Below are positions 1 through 9,040 of a stretch of DNA of 64,000 nucleotides, in pieces. Position 1 is the stretch's first letter. Each line of letters opens with the position of its first letter. Source of the DNA: Acidovorax sp. (lineage in GTDB: Bacteria > Pseudomonadota > Gammaproteobacteria > Burkholderiales > Burkholderiaceae_C); assembly GCF_021287135.1 (NCBI RefSeq), contig NZ_JAJTBB010000011.1, positions 1-64,000 on the forward strand, read 5' to 3'. The notes under the pieces are model-generated. The model had not been told where the DNA came from. It worked only from the letters and a program-made list of their open reading frames with translations, and searched no databases. Made by a program: the position numbers and the translations under genes.

Positions 1-1
1 C

Positions 2-1321
2 GAAGTGCGCGTGCCCGACATCGGCGACTTCAAGGACGTGGCTGTGATCGAGCTGCTGGTCAAGCCCGGCGACACGGTCAAGGTGGAGCAGTCCCTCTTT
101 ACCGTGGAGTCCGACAAGGCTTCCATGGAGATCCCGTCGCCCGCGGCCGGTGTGCTCAAGGAGCTGAAGGTCAAGCTGGGGGACACCGTCAACATCGGTG
201 ATTTGGTCGCCGTGCTGGAAGGCGCGGTGCCTGCCGCGCCCGCGGCGGCAGCACCGGCGCCCGTGGCAGCCGCTGCCACCGCTCCGGTGGCTGCGCCTGC
301 AGCGCCAGCCGTGGCGGCCGCTGCACCGGCCGCAGTGGCCGTGGCCGCAGCGCCTGCCCACACCCCGGGCGGTGCCCCGGTGGGTCTGCCGCACGCCAGC
401 CCCTCGGTGCGCAAGTTCGCCCGCGAGCTGGGCGTGCCGCTGGAAGAAGTCAAGGGCTCGGGCCCCAAGGGCCGCATCACGGCGGAAGACGTGCAGGCCT
501 TCACCCAGCAGGTGATGAGCGGAGCCACGCAGACCAAGGCCCAGGCGGCCAAGGCCCCTGCGGCGGCCGCCGGAGGCTCCGGCGCGGGCCTGGACCTGCT
601 GCCCTGGCCCAAGGTGGACTTTGCAAAGTTCGGCCCCGTCGAGCGCAAGGATCTCTCGCGCATCAAGAAGATCAGCGGCGCCAACCTGCACCGCAACTGG
701 GTCGTCATCCCGCACGTCACCAACCACGACGACGCGGACATCACCGACCTGGAAGCCTTCCGCGTGCAGTTCAACAAGGAGAACGAGAAGAGCGGCGTCA
801 AGGTCACCATGCTGGCCTTCATGATCAAGGCCGCCGTGGCCGCGCTCAAGAAGTTCCCCGAGTTCAACAGCTCGCTGGACGGCGACCAGTTGGTGCTGAA
901 GAACTATTTCCACATCGGCTTTGCGGCTGACACCCCCAACGGGCTGGTGGTGCCGGTCATCAAGGATGCCGACCAGAAGGGCATCGTGCAGATCAGCAAG
1001 GAGATGGGCGAACTCGCGGCCAAGGCCCGCGAGGGCAAGCTGGCCCCGGCCGACATGCAGGGCGGCTGCTTCTCCATCAGCTCGCTGGGCGGCATTGGCG
1101 GGCGTTATTTCACGCCCATCATCAACGCGCCGGAAGTCGCCATCATGGGTGTGTGCAAGAGCAGCCTGGAGCCCAAGTGGGACGGCAAGCAGTTCGCACC
1201 GCGCCTGATGCTGCCCCTGAGCCTGAGCTGGGACCACCGCGTGATCGACGGCGCTGCCGCCGCACGCTTCAACGTGTACTTTGCCTCGCTGCTGGCGGAC
1301 TTCCGCCGCATCGTGATGTAA
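2..1321 (+). CDS. aceF: Dihydrolipoamide acetyltransferase (pyruvate dehydrogenase E2), 5' end cut by window edge
   Basis: E2 core of the pyruvate dehydrogenase complex; it passes the acetyl group from lipoyl-lysine to CoA in the cytoplasm. Counting from the GTG at position 5, a lipoyl domain carries the lipoylated lysine in [10 protein letters not shown] (Lys38). An Ala/Pro-rich linker follows, then a peripheral subunit-binding domain around residues 129-165 ([15 protein letters not shown]). The C-terminal catalytic domain ends with [15 protein letters not shown], where His411 and Asp415 are the family's catalytic pair. The reading frame is open through position 2 (Glu-Val-Arg...) and similar proteins begin a few residues earlier, so the real start lies outside the window. 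Only one lipoyl domain is visible. lpdA follows after 16 bases, so the two are surely co-transcribed, with aceE expected upstream. Confidence 0.96.
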   Translation, partial: EVRVPDIGDFKDVAVIELLVKPGDTVKVEQSLFTVESDKASMEIPSPAAGVLKELKVKLGDTVNIGDLVAVLEGAVPAAPAAAAPAPVAAAATAPVAAPAAPAVAAAAPAAVAVAAAPAHTPGGAPVGLPHASPSVRKFARELGVPLEEVKGSGPKGRITAEDVQAFTQQVMSGATQTKAQAAKAPAAAAGGSGAGLDLLPWPKVDFAKFGPVERKDLSRIKKISGANLHRNWVVIPHVTNHDDADITDLEAFRVQFNKENEKSGVKVTMLAFMIKAAVAALKKFPEFNSSLDGDQLVLKNYFHIGFAADTPNGLVVPVIKDADQKGIVQISKEMGELAAKAREGKLAPADMQGGCFSISSLGGIGGRYFTPIINAPEVAIMGVCKSSLEPKWDGKQFAPRLMLPLSLSWDHRVIDGAAAARFNVYFASLLADFRRIVM

Positions 1322-1337
1322 CGCGGGGGCACAACAC

Positions 1338-3185
1338 ATGGCAATCATCGACATCAAGGTGCCCGACATTGGCGACTTCGCCGAAGTGGGTGTGATCGAA
1401 GTGCTGGTCAAGCCCGGCGACGCCATCAAGGCCGAGCAGAGCCTGATCACCGTGGAGTCCGACAAGGCCTCCATGGAGATCCCGTCCAGCCACGCGGGCG
1501 TGGTCAAAGAGCTGAAAGTGAAGCTGGGCGACAAGGTCGCTGAAGGCTCCGTCGTGCTCACGCTGGACGTGGAGGGTGCAGCTGCGCCGGCTCCGGCGGC
1601 AGCCCCAGCCCCGGCGGAATCAGCACCAAAAGCGGCTCCAGCGCCCGCACCGCAAGCGCAAGCAGCTATCAATCCAGTAGCATCCAATTTCGGCGGCTCT
1701 GCTGATCTGGACTGCGACGTGCTCGTGCTGGGCGGAGGCCCTGGCGGCTATTCGGCCGCCTTCCGTGCAGCCGACCTGGGCCTGAAGGTGGTGCTGGTCG
1801 AGCGCTATGCCACCCTGGGCGGCGTGTGCCTGAACGTGGGCTGCATCCCCTCCAAGGCGCTGCTGCACGTTGCGGCCGTGATGGACGAGGTCTCGCACCT
1901 GTCCGCCGCAGGCATCGACTTTGGCGCGCCCCAGGTCAATGTGGACACGCTGCGCGGCCACAAGGAAAAGGTCATCGGCAAGTTGACCGGCGGCCTGGCC
2001 GCCATGGCCAAGATGCGCAAGGTGACGGTGGTGCGGGGCTACGGCCACTTCGTGGGCGCCAACCACGTTGAAGTGGAAGAGACCACCGGCACGGGCCAGG
2101 ACAAGACCGGCACCACGAAGGTGGTGGCGTTCAAGAAAGCCATCATCGCCGCTGGCAGCCAGGCCGTGCGCCTGCCGTTCATGCCCGACGATCCCCGCGT
2201 GGTCGATTCCACGGGCGCGCTGGCGCTGCAGCAGGGTGTTCCGAAGCGCATGCTCATCCTGGGCGGCGGCATCATCGGCCTGGAAATGGGCACGGTGTAC
2301 AGCACGCTAGGTGCGCGCCTCGATGTGGTCGAGATGATGGACGGCCTGATGCAGGGCGCCGATCGCGACCTGGTGAAGGTGTGGCAGAAGATGAATGCCA
2401 AGCGCTTCGACAACATCATGCTGAACACCAAGACGGTGGCGGCCGAGGCCACCCCCGAAGGCATCAAGGTGAGCTTTGCGCCCGCCAAGGACGGCGTGAC
2501 GGTGCCCGAGCCACAGGTGTACGACCTGGTGCTGCAGGCCGTGGGCCGCACCCCCAACGGCAAGAAGATCGCCGCCGAAAAGGCCGGCGTGGCCGTGACG
2601 GACCGGGGCTTCATCAACGTCGACATCCAGATGCGTACCAACGTGCCGCACATCTTCGCCATCGGCGACATCGTGGGCCAGCCCATGCTGGCGCACAAGG
2701 CCGTGCATGAAGCGCACGTGGCAGCCGAAGTCATCGCCGGTGAACTGCAGGGCAACAAGGAGCTGGCATCCGCCGCCTTCAACGCCCGCGTGATCCCGAG
2801 CGTGGCCTACACCGACCCCGAGGTCGCCTGGGTGGGCCTGACCGAAGACCAGGCCAAGGCCCAGGGCATCAAGGTGAAGAAGGGCCTGTTCCCCTGGACG
2901 GCCTCTGGCCGCGCCATCGCCAACGGCCGCGACGAGGGCTACACCAAGCTGCTGTTCGACGACTCGCCCGAGGCCCATGGCCACGGCAAGATCCTGGGCG
3001 GCGGCATCGTGGGCACGCATGCCGGCGACATGATCGGCGAGATCGCCCTGGCCATCGAGATGGGCGCCGACGCCGTGGACATCGGCAAGACCATCCACCC
3101 GCACCCCACGCTGGGCGAAAGCATCGGCATGGCGGCGGAGATTGCCCACGGCAGCTGCACAGACGTGCCGCCGCAGAAGAAGTAG
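1338..3185 (+). CDS. lpdA: Dihydrolipoamide dehydrogenase (E3) with N-terminal lipoyl domain
   Basis: FAD enzyme that reoxidises dihydrolipoamide with NAD+ for the pyruvate dehydrogenase complex. At 615 aa it is longer than a standard E3 (about 470 aa) because residues 1-80 form a lipoyl domain (Lys43 in ESDKASM). An Ala/Pro linker spans about 80-125, followed by the FAD motif [15 protein letters not shown]. The redox disulfide is Cys164/Cys169 in [13 protein letters not shown]. The C-terminal HPHPTLGES around residue 589 holds the catalytic His. Lipoylated E3 proteins of this kind are known in betaproteobacteria and Neisseria. The odd part is the end of the linker (about residues 96-118): its DNA, read on the minus strand, matches the interspersed hairpin repeat found between other genes in this window. 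Confidence 0.96.
   Translation: MAIIDIKVPDIGDFAEVGVIEVLVKPGDAIKAEQSLITVESDKASMEIPSSHAGVVKELKVKLGDKVAEGSVVLTLDVEGAAAPAPAAAPAPAESAPKAAPAPAPQAQAAINPVASNFGGSADLDCDVLVLGGGPGGYSAAFRAADLGLKVVLVERYATLGGVCLNVGCIPSKALLHVAAVMDEVSHLSAAGIDFGAPQVNVDTLRGHKEKVIGKLTGGLAAMAKMRKVTVVRGYGHFVGANHVEVEETTGTGQDKTGTTKVVAFKKAIIAAGSQAVRLPFMPDDPRVVDSTGALALQQGVPKRMLILGGGIIGLEMGTVYSTLGARLDVVEMMDGLMQGADRDLVKVWQKMNAKRFDNIMLNTKTVAAEATPEGIKVSFAPAKDGVTVPEPQVYDLVLQAVGRTPNGKKIAAEKAGVAVTDRGFINVDIQMRTNVPHIFAIGDIVGQPMLAHKAVHEAHVAAEVIAGELQGNKELASAAFNARVIPSVAYTDPEVAWVGLTEDQAKAQGIKVKKGLFPWTASGRAIANGRDEGYTKLLFDDSPEAHGHGKILGGGIVGTHAGDMIGEIALAIEMGADAVDIGKTIHPHPTLGESIGMAAEIAHGSCTDVPPQKK
1624..1690 (-). repeat. Hairpin repeat family 1, copy inside the lpdA linker
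   Basis: Read on the minus strand this segment contains GATAGCTGCTTGCGCTT followed by GGGCGCTGGAGCC. That is the same order and spacing as the intergenic copies (for example 29766-29822). An ungapped 52-base comparison with that copy gives about 36 identities. It is translated as part of the E3 linker with no frame change. Confidence 0.6.
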
Positions 3186-3232
3186 TGACGTAGTCGTCTT
3201 TTTGTCGTCACCACCCGCCTGAGATCGCTGCC

Positions 3233-3451
3233 ATGGCCGCCATCAAGAGGTTCCCCAAAGCCCCCGCGCACCCCGAGCGGGTGTGCTGGGGCTGCGACCT
3301 CTACTGCCCGGCCAAGTCCATGCGGTGCGGCAACGGATCGGACCGCACCCAGCATCCGGCCGAGCTGTTTGGCGACGACTGGGACCAGTGGGGACTGGAG
3401 GCCGAAGAGGCTGCGCCACCCCCACCGGCAGCGGACGCAAACACGTTCTAA
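3233..3451 (+). CDS. DUF3079 family small protein
   Basis: 72 aa. The pattern CWGCDLYCPAKSMRCGNGS followed by HPAELFGDDW matches, from memory, the DUF3079 family of small Cys-rich proteins of unknown function in betaproteobacteria. Four cysteines in two close pairs suggest a metal-binding knuckle, though that is inference. It sits 47 bases after lpdA and is followed by a strong terminator, so it may be the last gene of that transcript. A truncated relative lies at 5584-5757, beyond two unrelated genes. Confidence 0.8.
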   Translation: MAAIKRFPKAPAHPERVCWGCDLYCPAKSMRCGNGSDRTQHPAELFGDDWDQWGLEAEEAAPPPPAADANTF

Positions 3452-3479
3452 CAGGCTTGCACCGTACTGCTTGCACGAA

Positions 3480-3512
3480 AGCCCGGAGGCGGTTCGGTCT
3501 CCGGGCTTTTTT
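3480..3512 (+). terminator. Rho-independent terminator after the DUF3079 gene
   Basis: A perfect 9-bp stem, AGCCCGGAG with CTCCGGGCT, encloses a 10-base loop and is followed directly by six T residues. It lies 28 bases past the DUF3079 stop codon and should end the lpdA-DUF3079 transcript. Confidence 0.9.
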
Positions 3513-3601
3513 GTCTTCACCACGCTTCTACGTAGCAGGGCTGTCCACAGGGCTTCATTCCCCGGGTCGATTGCCAAGACGCCATCAACCCCTCAGCGCC
3601 T

Positions 3602-3651
3602 GTTGACGATCTTTTGATGGTGCTCAAAGGGCGCTATGGAAGATCGTCAAC
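3602..3651. promoter_or_regulatory. Perfect 12-bp inverted repeat upstream of the carbonic anhydrase gene
   Basis: GTTGACGATCTT (3602-3613) and AAGATCGTCAAC (3640-3651) are perfect reverse complements separated by 26 bases. The element sits 51 bases before the carbonic anhydrase start and has no T-tract behind it, so an operator or 5' leader structure is more likely than a terminator. The function is unknown. Confidence 0.5.
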
Positions 3652-3701
3652 GGCTCTTAAGGTTGCCGCCATAGACTGGTCGCCTTCCTGGTTCGCGACC
3701 C

Positions 3702-4403
3702 TTGCCGCCCGTGCCCTTCTTCCGTCCGAAACTCCTGGTGATTGCCGGTTTGGCATGGGCCGCGGTCGCTACCATCGTACAGGCCGCCGACCGGTGCACG
3801 GACGGCCGCCGCCAGTCGCCCATCGCCATCGAGCACACCACCCCGCGGGCCTTGCCCGCCTTGGAATTTGACTACCATCCTGCGCGGCCCGTGCTGGCCC
3901 ACGACGGCCACACCCTGCGCGTGCGGGTGGCCAGGGGCAGTGCGCTGGTGGTGGGGGGCGAGCGGTATGCCTTGCAGCAGGTGCATTTCCACACCCCGGG
4001 AGGGGACCGGGTGGGCGGCGAAACCTTCCCCCTGTCGGCCCACCTGCTGCACAGGGGGCCCAAAGGCCAGCTGCTGGCGGTGGCGCTGATGTTCCGGCTG
4101 GGGCAGCCTCATCCGCTGCTGGAGCGCTTGTTCAGCCACATTCCCGCCTCCGGTGCCTCGGTGGCGGGAGAGGGCGTGCCCCCGGTCAACCCTGCCGACC
4201 TGCTGCCCGCGCAGCGGGGCTACTACCGCTACGTGGGCTCAGAAACCGCGCCCCCCTGCACGGAGGGGGTGGACTGGATCATCCTGCGCCAGCCCGTGGA
4301 GGTGTCGGCTGCGCAACTGGCCCTGTGGAAAAGCCGGTTTGCCGACAACATGCGCGCCGCCCAACCCCAGAACGGCCGCCCCGTGCTGGAAAGCCTGCCT
4401 TGA
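3702..4403 (+). CDS. Alpha-class carbonic anhydrase, exported
   Basis: Periplasmic zinc enzyme interconverting CO2 and bicarbonate. An N-terminal hydrophobic segment ending near VQAADRC looks like a signal peptide. QSPI, QVHFHTPGGD, AHLLHRG and YVGSETAPPCTEGVDW are alpha-class landmarks. The zinc ligands should be His95 and His97 (HFH) and His114 (AHLLH), counting from position 3702. Length (233 aa) is normal for bacterial members. No ATG fits: the start is TTG at 3702 or GTG at 3711, and no clear ribosome-binding site helps to choose. The beta-propeller gene follows after 34 bases. The perfect inverted repeat at 3602-3651 lies just upstream. Confidence 0.9.
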   Translation: MPPVPFFRPKLLVIAGLAWAAVATIVQAADRCTDGRRQSPIAIEHTTPRALPALEFDYHPARPVLAHDGHTLRVRVARGSALVVGGERYALQQVHFHTPGGDRVGGETFPLSAHLLHRGPKGQLLAVALMFRLGQPHPLLERLFSHIPASGASVAGEGVPPVNPADLLPAQRGYYRYVGSETAPPCTEGVDWIILRQPVEVSAAQLALWKSRFADNMRAAQPQNGRPVLESLP

Positions 4404-4437
4404 ACCGTTTTCTTTTCTTGTTTTGTTGGTGATTCCC

Positions 4438-5583
4438 ATGTCCATTCAACCTTCCATGAGAACCTCTTTGGCGACAGCGCTTACCCTGGCCTTGTCGCTG
4501 GGCTCCGTCGCCTTGGCCCAGACCAAACCCAACCGCTATACCACCACGGGCATTGAGGTGCCGGTCACGCCCGAAATGACCGGGGCCGGCGCTGTCTCCA
4601 GCGGCGTGACGCTGCCCAAGCCCCCGCCCGTCACCGGCAGCCGGGCCAAACCCGTGGCGCACTGGGGCAAGCCGCTGCCGTACCCCATCGTCATTGCCGA
4701 CCGCCGCAACAACCGTTTGATCGAGGTCACGCCCGACAAGCGCATCGTGTGGGAGTTTGCATCGCCCAACCTCAAGGTCTACCGCGGCAACGAGGACGTG
4801 AACTTCTCCGCCGACGGCCTGCAACTGGCGGTGAGCGAGGAAGACAACTTCGACATCCACCTGGTGGACTACGAAAACAAGGCCATCACCTGGACCTACG
4901 GCATCCCCGACCACCGTGGCAGCGGCCCCAACCTGCTGAACTACCCGGACGACGCCCACCTGCTGGCCGATGGCAAGGTCATCACCGCCGACATCCGCAA
5001 CTGCCGCATCCTGGTCATCGACCCCAAGACCCAGGAGATTGCCACCCAGTTCGGCACCACCGGCAAGTGCGAGCACAAGCCGCCGCAGCTGCTGGCCCAC
5101 CCCAACGGAGCCACGCCCATGGAGAACGGCGACCTGCTGTTCACCGAAATATCGGGCTCATGGATCTCGCGGGTCACCCGCGAGGGCGTGGTGAAGTGGT
5201 CGGTGCGAGCGCCCAACGTGCGTTATCCGTCCGACGCTTTCCCCACCGTGGACGGCAAGCAGATCATCGTGGCCGACTTTTCCAAGCCCGGGCGCGTGGT
5301 GATCTTCGATCCCGCCACCGGCAAGGCCACCTGGGAGTATTTTGTGAAGGAAGGCGAGGGCATGCTGGACCACAGCTCCATCGCCCGCGAACTGCCGCAC
5401 ACCGGCGACATCCTGGTGGTGGATGACCTGAACGACCGCGTCATCGTCATCGACCGGCAGACCCGCCAGATCATCTGGCAGTACGGCGAAAAGAACAAAA
5501 AGGGCCACACCCCCGGCCTGCTGAACTACCCCGACGGCGTGGACCTGGACGTGTTCCGCGACTGGAAGGCGGCGGCCAAATAA
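4438..5583 (+). CDS. Exported beta-propeller protein (PQQ/arylsulfotransferase-like repeats)
   Basis: 381 aa from the ATG at 4438; a second ATG at 4456 is also possible. A signal peptide ends near SVALAQ. The rest is repeated units of the type IVIADRRNNRLIEV, RILVIDPKTQEI, VVIFDPATGKATWEY and VIVIDRQTRQIIWQYG. Such blades, with a Trp before the next strand, are typical of PQQ-like or arylsulfotransferase-like propellers. I see no clear catalytic signature, so substrate and activity stay open. It is probably co-transcribed with the carbonic anhydrase. The stop codon abuts the DUF3079 remnant, as if the two were joined by a rearrangement. Confidence 0.7.
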   Translation: MSIQPSMRTSLATALTLALSLGSVALAQTKPNRYTTTGIEVPVTPEMTGAGAVSSGVTLPKPPPVTGSRAKPVAHWGKPLPYPIVIADRRNNRLIEVTPDKRIVWEFASPNLKVYRGNEDVNFSADGLQLAVSEEDNFDIHLVDYENKAITWTYGIPDHRGSGPNLLNYPDDAHLLADGKVITADIRNCRILVIDPKTQEIATQFGTTGKCEHKPPQLLAHPNGATPMENGDLLFTEISGSWISRVTREGVVKWSVRAPNVRYPSDAFPTVDGKQIIVADFSKPGRVVIFDPATGKATWEYFVKEGEGMLDHSSIARELPHTGDILVVDDLNDRVIVIDRQTRQIIWQYGEKNKKGHTPGLLNYPDGVDLDVFRDWKAAAK

Positions 5584-5757
5584 TGCTGCGCCCCTTACTG
5601 CCCGGCCAAGGACCCGCGCTGCGGCAACGGATCAGACCGCACCAAGCATCCGGCGGAGCTGTCTGGCGACGACTGGGTCCGGTGGGGGCTGGAGGCTGAG
5701 ACAACGGTAGCGCTGCCGTTGCCAGTGAGCAACGACGACGCCACACCAAGGCGCTGA
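5584..5757 (+). pseudogene. 5'-truncated DUF3079 remnant
   Basis: Directly after the stop codon at 5581-5583 the DNA reads in frame as CCAPYCPAKDPRCGNGSDR, then HPAELSGDDWVRWGLEAE, and stops at 5755-5757. This is the DUF3079 protein from its first CxxC onward; the N-terminal part and start codon are missing. Identity to the intact gene at 3233-3451 is roughly 80% by eye at the DNA level over the core. It looks like a copy broken by a rearrangement that also brought in or displaced the two genes between the copies. No other gene was seen from 5758 to 5938. Confidence 0.75.
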
Positions 5758-5938
5758 GTAAGCGCAAGCCGCTTGTCGTCGATGCACGAGCCTCCTATTT
5801 TGGCAAACTGAAAGCCGTGCGGCCTTGTGAGGCTGTCACGGTTTTTCAATTTTTGGGGTAGGCACTGACGCCCTTGGTAGCCTCGCTGGAGCGGTGACAA
5901 TCGATGCTCAGTTTCTTTGACCGATAACGTTAGTCACC

Positions 5939-8900
5939 ATGTCGTCATCCACGCACGCCTACGACCCACTACCTTCATCGGCAGCCCTTGCCGTCAAAGA
6001 GAACGAGATCGAATACGACTTCATCGGCAAGCTCCAGGGCCTCAAGTACGAATACCGCCCTGACATCCGCGATCGCGCCGCGCTGGAGCGTAACTTCCGC
6101 GAGAAGTTCGAGGCCCTGAACCGTGTGCACCTCACCGATGGCGAATTTGCCCGCCTGCTGGACGACATCGTCACCCCCGACGTTTTCACCGCCGCCAAAA
6201 CCCTGCGCAGCATCAACGCCTTCACCCGCGAAGACGGCACGCCGCTGAACTACACCCTGGTCAACCTCAAAGACTGGTGCAAGAACACCTTCGAGGTGGT
6301 CAACCAGCTGCGCATCAACACCGACAACAGCCACCACCGGTATGACGTGCTCATCCTCATCAACGGCGTGCCGTGCGTGCAGGTGGAGCTAAAAACGCTC
6401 ACCATCAACCCCCGCCGGGCCATGGAGCAGATCGTTGACTACAAAAACGACCCCGGCAACGGCTACACCAAAACGCTGCTGAGCTTTGTGCAGCTCTTCA
6501 TCGTCAGCAACCGCACCAACACCTACTACTTCGCCAACAACAACGCCCGGCACTTTGCGTTCAATGCGGACGAGCGGTTTTTGCCCATCTACCAGTTTGC
6601 GGACGAGGCCAACAAGAAGATCACCCACCTCGATGCGTTTGCCGACAGGTTCCTGGGCAAATGCACTCTGGGCCAAACCATCAGCCGCTACATGGTGCTG
6701 GTGGCCAGTGAACAAAAGCTGCTGATGATGCGGCCCTACCAGGTCTATGCCGTCAAGCACATCGTCGAGTGCATTCACCAAAACAACGGCAACGGCTACA
6801 TCTGGCACACCACGGGCAGCGGCAAAACGCTCACGTCCTTCAAGGCGTCCACCCTGCTCAAAGACAACCCCGATGTGGAGAAATGCCTCTTTGTGGTGGA
6901 CCGCAAAGACCTGGACCGCCAGACCCGCGAGGAATTCAACCGCTTCCAGGAAGGCTGCGTTGAAGAAAACACCAACACCGCCACGCTGGTGCGCCGCCTG
7001 CTGTCGGACGACTATGCCGACAAGGTCATCGTCACCACCATCCAGAAGCTGGGCCTGGCGCTGGACGAGAACAGCAAGCGCAACAAGCAGCAAAAGAAAG
7101 ACGGCAAGGCCACCTACAAAGAGCAACTGATCCCGCTGGCCAACAAGCGCGTCGTCTTCATCTTTGACGAATGCCACCGCTCGCAGTTTGGTGCCAACCA
7201 CGACGCCATCAAAGAGTTCTTCCCCAAGGCGCAACTCTTCGGCTTTACGGGCACGCCCATCTTTGAAGCCAACGCCACTGCCAAACAGTACGAGGGCGAC
7301 GCGGGCCAGTACCGCACCACCGAAGACCTGTTCCAAAAACAACTGCACGCCTACACCATCACCCACGCCATTGAAGACGCCAACGTGTTGCGTTTTCATG
7401 TGGACTACTACAAGCCCGAGGGTAAAAACCCACCCAAGCCCGGCGAGGCCTTGGCCAAAAAGGCCGTGATCGAAGCCATTCTGGCCAAGCACGACACCGC
7501 CACCGCTCACCGCCGCTTCAACGCCGTGCTGGCCACCGCCAGCATCAACGACGCCATTGAATACCACCGCCTGCTTGAAGAGATTCAGCAAGCCAAGCAG
7601 GCCGCAGACCCCGCCTTTGTGCCGCTCAACATCGCCTGCGTGTTCTCACCCCCGGCCGAGGGCGATGCCGATGTGCGGCAAATCCAGGAAGACCTGCCGC
7701 AGGAAAAAGAAGACAACCAGGTGGACCCCGAGGGCAAAAAAGCCGCCCTCAAAGCCATCCTGGCGCGCTACAACGAGCGCTACGGAACCAACCATTCCAT
7801 CGGCGAGTTCGACCTGTATTACCAGGACGTACAAAAGCGCATCAAAGACCACCAATGGCCCGACGCGGACCTGCGCAAGGCCTTTCCTGCTGCCCCGCAC
7901 CACAAAATCGACATCACCATCGTGGTGGACATGCTGCTCACCGGGTTTGACAGCAAATACCTCAACACCTTGTATGTGGACAAAAACCTCAAGCACCACG
8001 GCTTGATCCAGGCGTTCTCACGCACCAACCGCGTGCTCAACGGCACCAAGCCCTACGGCAACATCCTCGACTTTCGGCAACAGCAAGCCAATGTCGATGC
8101 CGCCATTGCCCTGTTCTCGGGCGAGAAGTCGGACGAAGAGGCCCGCAAGATCTGGCTGGTAGACAAAGCCCCGGTCGTCATTCAAAAGCTGGACGCCGCC
8201 GTGCAAAAACTGGCCGACTTCATGCAAAGCCAGGGCCTGGCCTGCACCCCCGAGGCCGTGCACAGCCTGAAGGGCGACGACGCCCGCGCCGCCTTTATCC
8301 GGAACTTCAAAGAAGTGCAGCGCCTGAAAACTCAGTTAGACCAATACACCGACCTGACGGACGACAACGCCACCGCCATCGACCACATCCTGCCCGCGGA
8401 GCAATTGCAAGCCTTTCGCGGTGCCTACCTGGAGACCGCCCAGCGCCTCAAAGCGCAACAAGCCCAGCATGACAAAGGCAACGAAGGGCAGGGCGGCGCA
8501 GCAACCGATGCGGTGGACCAGCTCGACTTTGAATTTGTGCTGTTTGCCAGCAGCGTGATCGACTACGACTACATCATGGGCCTCATGTCCCGCTATTCAC
8601 AGCAGGGGCTGCAAGGCGGCGGCAAGCTGAAGATGACGAAAGACGAGCTGCTGGGCTTGATCTTGTCCGACGCCAAATTCATGAACGAGCGCGAAGACAT
8701 CGCCGCCTACATCCACACCCTGAAGGCCGGCGAGGGCCTGAGCGAGGCCGCTATCCGCGAGGGCTACACAAAATTCAAGAAGGAAAAAGACAGCGCTGAG
8801 CTGGCCGACATTGCCACCCGCCACCAACTGCCCCCCGCTGCGCTGCAAGCCTTTGTGGAAGGCATCTTGCAGCGCATGATTTTTGATGGCGATGCGCTGA

Positions 8901-9040
8901 GCGATTTGATGGCGCCGCTGGACTTGGGCTGGAAGGCACGGGCGCAGGCAGAAACGGCGTTGATGAAAGAGTTGGTGCCGTTGCTGCAAAAGCGGGTGCA
9001 GGGGCGTGAGATTTCGGGGTTGAGTGCGTATGAGCAATAA
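5939..9040 (+). CDS. hsdR: Type I restriction enzyme, R subunit
   Basis: Motor and nuclease subunit of a type I restriction-modification complex (R2M2S). An N-terminal PD-(D/E)xK nuclease is seen around residues 134-153 (YDVLILINGVPCVQVELKT). The helicase Walker A is HTTGSGKTLTSFKAS near residue 290 and the Walker B/DEAD-like box is FIFDECHRSQFG near residue 410. Helicase motif VI is in the stretch with LIQAFSRTNRVLNG. 1033 aa is a normal length. ATG at 5939 is the first good start. hsdS overlaps its end by 11 bases. In most loci hsdR comes last; here it leads the operon. Confidence 0.96.
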   Translation: MSSSTHAYDPLPSSAALAVKENEIEYDFIGKLQGLKYEYRPDIRDRAALERNFREKFEALNRVHLTDGEFARLLDDIVTPDVFTAAKTLRSINAFTREDGTPLNYTLVNLKDWCKNTFEVVNQLRINTDNSHHRYDVLILINGVPCVQVELKTLTINPRRAMEQIVDYKNDPGNGYTKTLLSFVQLFIVSNRTNTYYFANNNARHFAFNADERFLPIYQFADEANKKITHLDAFADRFLGKCTLGQTISRYMVLVASEQKLLMMRPYQVYAVKHIVECIHQNNGNGYIWHTTGSGKTLTSFKASTLLKDNPDVEKCLFVVDRKDLDRQTREEFNRFQEGCVEENTNTATLVRRLLSDDYADKVIVTTIQKLGLALDENSKRNKQQKKDGKATYKEQLIPLANKRVVFIFDECHRSQFGANHDAIKEFFPKAQLFGFTGTPIFEANATAKQYEGDAGQYRTTEDLFQKQLHAYTITHAIEDANVLRFHVDYYKPEGKNPPKPGEALAKKAVIEAILAKHDTATAHRRFNAVLATASINDAIEYHRLLEEIQQAKQAADPAFVPLNIACVFSPPAEGDADVRQIQEDLPQEKEDNQVDPEGKKAALKAILARYNERYGTNHSIGEFDLYYQDVQKRIKDHQWPDADLRKAFPAAPHHKIDITIVVDMLLTGFDSKYLNTLYVDKNLKHHGLIQAFSRTNRVLNGTKPYGNILDFRQQQANVDAAIALFSGEKSDEEARKIWLVDKAPVVIQKLDAAVQKLADFMQSQGLACTPEAVHSLKGDDARAAFIRNFKEVQRLKTQLDQYTDLTDDNATAIDHILPAEQLQAFRGAYLETAQRLKAQQAQHDKGNEGQGGAATDAVDQLDFEFVLFASSVIDYDYIMGLMSRYSQQGLQGGGKLKMTKDELLGLILSDAKFMNEREDIAAYIHTLKAGEGLSEAAIREGYTKFKKEKDSAELADIATRHQLPPAALQAFVEGILQRMIFDGDALSDLMAPLDLGWKARAQAETALMKELVPLLQKRVQGREISGLSAYEQ

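Noticed and set aside
2307-3149. Long open frame opposite lpdA
   Set aside because: GC-rich genes leave open frames on the other strand. The protein is His/Ala/Gly-rich without family features or a ribosome-binding site. The same applies to the frames opposite hsdR, the acylase, the SNF2 helicase and the MFS gene.
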